This document shows, one piece after another, positions 6,555 to 8,990 of a stretch of DNA of 8,990 bases. A program made the position numbers and the translations under genes. Under the pieces are notes generated by a model. That model was not told the origin of the DNA, ran no database searches, and saw nothing but the letters and a program-made list of their open reading frames with translations. Origin of the DNA: Peptococcaceae bacterium UBA2264 (lineage in GTDB: Bacteria > Bacillota > Desulfitobacteriia > Desulfitobacteriales > Desulfitobacteriaceae); contig DDXI01000174.1 of NCBI GenBank assembly GCA_002347475.1, positions 1-8,990 on the forward strand, in the 5' to 3' direction. How positions within the stretch are numbered: position 1 is the stretch's first letter; each line of letters starts with the position of its first letter.

Positions 6555-7709
6555 ATGGCCAAGGTCGTTGTGCTGAAATGTGATACTTATGAATATACCC
6601 AGGTCAAAGAGGCCGTGGCCCGAGGGATTGCTTTATTAGGCGGCCCCACGGCCTTTGCCCAGGCCGGTGAAAGGATTTTGCTCAAGCCCAATTTACTGGC
6701 GGTTGCAGCTCCGGAGCAGTGTGCCACAACCCATCCGGCGGTTTTCCGGGCTGTGTGTGAGCTCTTCAGCAGCTCTGGCGTGGAACTTAGCTATGGGGAT
6801 TCACCGGCCTATCATTCCCCGGAGGCTGCCGCCTACAAAAGCGGTTTGGCGGAAGCTGCGGCGGAATGGAATATACCCTTGGCAGATTTTGTCCGGGGAC
6901 AGGAGGTCTTTGTTCCGGAAGCTCTGCAGAACAGGAAATTTACCATAGCCAACGGGGTTTTGGCCAGTGACGGCCTGATCAGTCTTCCCAAGTTAAAAAC
7001 TCATGGTTTAATGAAACTGACCGGGGCCCTGAAAAACCAGTTCGGTTGTATACCAGGGATACTTAAAAGCGAATTCCATGTCAAACTGCCCCAAACTGTT
7101 GATTTTGCCAGGATGCTGGCGGATCTTAATATCTTTCTGAAACCGCGACTTTATATCATGGATGGGATCATGGCTATGGAAGGTAACGGACCGAGAAACG
7201 GCAGTCCCCGGAAAATGAATGTTCTGCTCTTTTCCACAGATCCGGTAGCTCTGGATGCCACCATTTGCCGTCTGGTTCAGGTCGATCCGGAACTTTCCCC
7301 CACAATTATCGCCGGCAGCGAAGCGGGGCTGGGTGTATTCAGGGAAGAGGAAATCGAACTGCTGGGTGAGCCGCTGGCCCAATTCCAGGTTAGCAATTTC
7401 CAGGTCAACACAGAACCGATCAAATCTTATCCCCGGCTGGGAAAAGCAGCCCGAATCCTTACCTGGTTGCTTGTTCCCAAACCGGTGATCAGGGGAGAGA
7501 AGTGTGTGCGCTGCGGTATCTGTGTAAAAATGTGCCCGGTCAAACCAAAGGCAATCGACTGGCATAACGAAAGTTCCAGGGAAAATCCGCCTTCCTACCA
7601 GTATAAGCGCTGTATTCGCTGCTTCTGCTGCCAGGAAGTATGTCCTGCAGGGGCTATCGAAATCAAAAAACCGTTGTTCCGAAAGCTGTTTGCCCAAAAA
7701 CAGAGGTAG
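6555..7709 (+). CDS. DUF362 protein with two C-terminal 4Fe-4S motifs
   Basis: A 384-residue protein. The DUF362 domain spans about 40-270 and includes LLKPNLL (42-48), the Gly-Asp motif SYGDSP (79-84), LPKLKTH (144-150) and FSTDPVALDAT (226-236), all typical of the family. The C-terminal region (316-370) is a bacterial ferredoxin-type double cluster. One set is CVRCGICVKMCP (Cys317, 320, 323, 327) and the other CIRCFCCQEVCP (Cys353, 356, 359, 363), with an extra Cys358 in the second. No signal peptide or membrane segment is evident, so it is probably a cytoplasmic electron-transfer or redox protein. The reaction is not established; such genes are common in strict anaerobes. The start is set by GGAGGG (6544-6549), five nt before the ATG. 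It lies 33 nt after topB with no terminator between, so cotranscription is likely, though a functional link is not evident. Annotations such as 4Fe-4S binding protein also fit. Confidence 0.88.
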   Translation: MAKVVVLKCDTYEYTQVKEAVARGIALLGGPTAFAQAGERILLKPNLLAVAAPEQCATTHPAVFRAVCELFSSSGVELSYGDSPAYHSPEAAAYKSGLAEAAAEWNIPLADFVRGQEVFVPEALQNRKFTIANGVLASDGLISLPKLKTHGLMKLTGALKNQFGCIPGILKSEFHVKLPQTVDFARMLADLNIFLKPRLYIMDGIMAMEGNGPRNGSPRKMNVLLFSTDPVALDATICRLVQVDPELSPTIIAGSEAGLGVFREEEIELLGEPLAQFQVSNFQVNTEPIKSYPRLGKAARILTWLLVPKPVIRGEKCVRCGICVKMCPVKPKAIDWHNESSRENPPSYQYKRCIRCFCCQEVCPAGAIEIKKPLFRKLFAQKQR

Positions 7710-7778
7710 CGGGAAAAACTTTACCAATACTTCATATAATGTTCACAAAATATTAACAAGTTTGTTTTATTATAAGTG

Positions 7779-7800
7779 TATCAAAGTGTTTCCTTTGATA
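7779..7800. repeat. Inverted repeat between DUF362 gene and its terminator
   Basis: TATCAAAG (7779-7786) and CTTTGATA (7793-7800) form a perfect 8-bp stem with loop TGTTTC, 22 nt before the terminator stem. There is no T-run, so it is not itself a terminator. It may protect the 3' end of the topB-DUF362 mRNA, bind a regulator, or be part of a short RNA ending at the terminator. Confidence 0.5.
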
Positions 7801-7822
7801 TACATTTTACCTTCTCAAATCT

Positions 7823-7848
7823 CCCCTCTTGAGCGAGGGGCTTTTTTT
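7823..7848 (+). terminator. Intrinsic terminator after the DUF362 gene
   Basis: CCCCTC (7823-7828) pairs with GAGGGG (7835-7840) across a six-nt loop, followed by one C and seven T (7842-7848). It ends the topB-DUF362 unit 114 nt beyond the stop codon and comes just before the next promoter. Confidence 0.85.
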
Positions 7849-7858
7849 ACATAATGTA

Positions 7859-7887
7859 TTTACAATATTAAACAGGTAAGTTATAAT
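7859..7887 (+). promoter_or_regulatory. Sigma-A promoter of the Spo0E-like gene
   Basis: TTTACA (7859-7864) and a perfect TATAAT (7882-7887) are separated by 17 nt. Transcription should start near 7894, giving a leader of about 55 nt. A small palindrome, TACAT-A-ATGTA (7848-7858), abuts the -35 and could be an operator, though it is short enough to be chance. Confidence 0.7.
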
Positions 7888-7949
7888 GTTTTATGGAAAA
7901 TGTGATTTGTTTTGTCATATATTAGTATTTACAGGAATAGGATGTCAGT

Positions 7950-8096
7950 ATGTCAGAGCTTGAAAAAATAATTGAAGAATTACGTCTGGACCTGTACAGG
8001 GTGGCAGAGGGCAGAAGCTGCAGTGATCCGGAAGTGGTAGCCGTAAGTCAGAAGCTGGACGTTGTTTTAGATAAATATCAAAGACTGTACAACTAG
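7950..8096 (+). CDS. Spo0E-like aspartyl phosphatase (48 residues)
   Basis: A 48-residue, two-helix protein of the Spo0E family (PF09388). In Bacillus, members remove the phosphate from phospho-Spo0A and so delay or block sporulation. The family signature SQxLD is present as SQKLD (33-37). It is preceded by SDPEVVAVS (25-33), where DPEV starts the second helix, and followed by Tyr43 four turns on. The first helix is SELEKIIEELRLDLYRV (2-18). Length matches the minimal family size of about 45-85 residues. The ATG at 7950 lies after a weak AGGAATAGGA site; an ATG at 7942 is in another frame and stops quickly. It has its own promoter and sits between a terminator and a convergent gene, so it is a single-gene unit. 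Such short genes are easily missed. Phosphatase activity on Spo0A is inferred from the family. Confidence 0.85.
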   Translation: MSELEKIIEELRLDLYRVAEGRSCSDPEVVAVSQKLDVVLDKYQRLYN

Positions 8097-8318
8097 GACA
8101 ATGCTTTTCCTCCCTTTACCTTTTCCTTAATTGAAGAGGGTTATGGTGTTCAGCGGCTAGAATATTCAAGTTGTTTATCAGATGTGCTTTACCCGTTAGA
8201 AATGGCGGTTTTATTTTTTGTGAATTATTGCACAACTTGCAATCGGCCTGATCTGGTCATCCATACCCTATGGGGTGTTGCGGTATTGAAGCCTATTCAG
8301 CTTTGTCAGCTGCTTCAT
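8097..8318. other. Convergent intergenic region (222 nt)
   Basis: This region lies between the Spo0E-like gene and the convergent cyclase-family gene. It holds the weak terminator at 8193-8220 and a small inverted repeat, ATTGCA-CAACT-TGCAAT (8227-8243), with no T-run on either side. One plus-strand frame, the same as the Spo0E-like gene, stays open across the whole gap to a stop at 8322. It has no ribosome site and I do not call it a gene. I see no clear terminator for the cyclase-family gene. Confidence 0.6.
8193..8220 (+). terminator. Weak possible terminator of the Spo0E-like gene
   Basis: CCGTT (8193-8197) can pair with GGCGG (8204-8208) using two G-U pairs, followed by TTTTATTTTTT. The T-run is good but the stem is weak. 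No better candidate is seen between the Spo0E-like stop and the convergent cyclase-family gene. Confidence 0.3.
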
Positions 8319-8960
8319 TCATAAATGTTCTATGGAAACAGCCCGCACTGGGGAACCATCAGCATTTTTATTTTTCAGGGGCAGAACGCTTAAGACAAAA
8401 TGCTCCTTGCCAAGGGAATCCAGGTTTGTCAGATTTTCAATAATCAGGATATTCTTTTGCAATAATATTTTATGAACGGCAAAGGTGGTTGATTTTATAG
8501 CATCAATTGAAGCTGTGTCCACACCAATGCCCTTTAAATTAAATTCTGACAACCATTTGGCAGCTTCTTCATTCAAAGAAGGGAAATCTTCAAAATACTT
8601 TTTATCTCCCCAGTATTTACTCCAGCCTGTTTTTATAATCAGGAACTCAACTTTTTTGATTTTTTCCTCATAAGGTTTTAAACTGGCAAGATCTATTAAT
8701 TCCATCCCTCCAGTGGAAAAATCGAGGATAGCCGCCTTTCCTATATAATGTTCTACAGCCAAATCATCTAAACAAGGTCCCTGGCTCAGCATATGTGCCG
8801 GGGCATCTATATGGGTACCTGTATGGGAGTACATGGAAATTTTGGCCTCTCGATAACCTTCGTTTTCCAATGTTTTCACTTTTTCCAAAATCGGCTGTTC
8901 TGTTCCTGGGAAAACCGGCATATCTGAATATATTACATGGGTCAAATCAGTTACTTTCAT
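8319..8960 (-). CDS. Cyclase-family metal hydrolase (kynurenine-formamidase-like)
   Basis: A 213-residue cytoplasmic enzyme of the cyclase family (PF04199). This group includes bacterial kynurenine formamidase (KynB), isatin hydrolase and related amide or lactone hydrolases. The metal-site signature HTGTHIDAPAH is complete at 46-56: His46, His50 and Asp52 as expected zinc or manganese ligands and His56 as a catalytic base. The later ligands appear as His163 in AVHKIL and Glu175 in IIENL. The N-terminus DLTHVIYSDMPVFPGT (5-20) and GVDTASID (146-153) are also typical, and the length matches KynB. The ATG at 8960 follows GAGGAGAG (8966-8973). No tryptophan-degradation genes are nearby and the gene faces the Spo0E-like gene, so the substrate cannot be assigned. 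Composition is AT-richer than topB. Family is firm; calling it kynB would be unsafe. Confidence 0.88.
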   Translation of the reverse strand: MKVTDLTHVIYSDMPVFPGTEQPILEKVKTLENEGYREAKISMYSHTGTHIDAPAHMLSQGPCLDDLAVEHYIGKAAILDFSTGGMELIDLASLKPYEEKIKKVEFLIIKTGWSKYWGDKKYFEDFPSLNEEAAKWLSEFNLKGIGVDTASIDAIKSTTFAVHKILLQKNILIIENLTNLDSLGKEHFVLSVLPLKNKNADGSPVRAVSIEHL

Positions 8961-8990
8961 AACAACTCTCCTCGTATAATAGTATTAGAT

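Noticed and set aside
7008..7727. Minus-strand open frame of 239 codons opposite the DUF362 gene
   Set aside because: It is antisense to a well-conserved domain and two Cys-cluster motifs. The frame is open because of codon bias in the real gene.
8227..8243. Inverted repeat ATTGCA-CAACT-TGCAAT as a terminator
   Set aside because: There is no T-run on either strand and the stem is only six bp.
1..8990. Mobile elements, CRISPR arrays, tRNA or rRNA genes, toxin-antitoxin or phage-defence genes
   Set aside because: No transposase or integrase motifs, spaced repeats, RNA gene signatures or recognisable defence domains were seen on either strand.

Overview
The window reads as ordinary chromosome of an anaerobic, endospore-forming Firmicute. 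A Peptococcaceae-like or other clostridial host is the best guess, inferred from a GerW-family spore protein next to its usual DUF2953 partner, a Spo0E-like phosphatase, AGGAGG-type ribosome binding sites, a TTG start, and a two-cluster ferredoxin-type protein. No species can be named from the sequence alone. I see no mobile element, CRISPR array, rRNA or tRNA, and no phage or defence island.

Layout. (1) 83-650: a sigma-A-type promoter, a leader of about 160 nt, a GYD-domain gene and a strong hairpin terminator. (2) 1884-689, minus strand: a promoter, then a DUF2953 membrane protein whose 3' end overlaps the start of gerW. (3) 1965-3981, plus strand: an extended -10 promoter, a leader that holds a complete intrinsic terminator, a TPR gene, a 19-bp palindrome on its stop codon, a RhlE-like DEAD-box RNA helicase with a TTG start, and a terminator. 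(4) 3996-7848, plus strand: DNA topoisomerase III, then a DUF362 protein with two 4Fe-4S motifs, then a terminator. (5) 7859-8096, plus strand: a clear promoter and a 48-residue Spo0E-like aspartyl phosphatase gene. (6) 8960-8319, minus strand: a cyclase-family (kynurenine-formamidase-like) metal hydrolase.

How the genes relate. Units 2 and 5 tie to sporulation and spore germination; units 3 and 4 to RNA and DNA topology and remodelling. DUF362, GYD and TPR proteins have no secure function. The cyclase-family gene stands alone, so its substrate cannot be guessed from neighbours.

I found no convincing new multi-gene system. The points most worth a second look are small. They are the terminator in the TPR leader (a possible attenuator or a small RNA of about 105 nt), the palindrome between TPR and helicase genes, the run of nine G in the DUF2953 gene, and the pairing of topB with a DUF362-ferredoxin gene.
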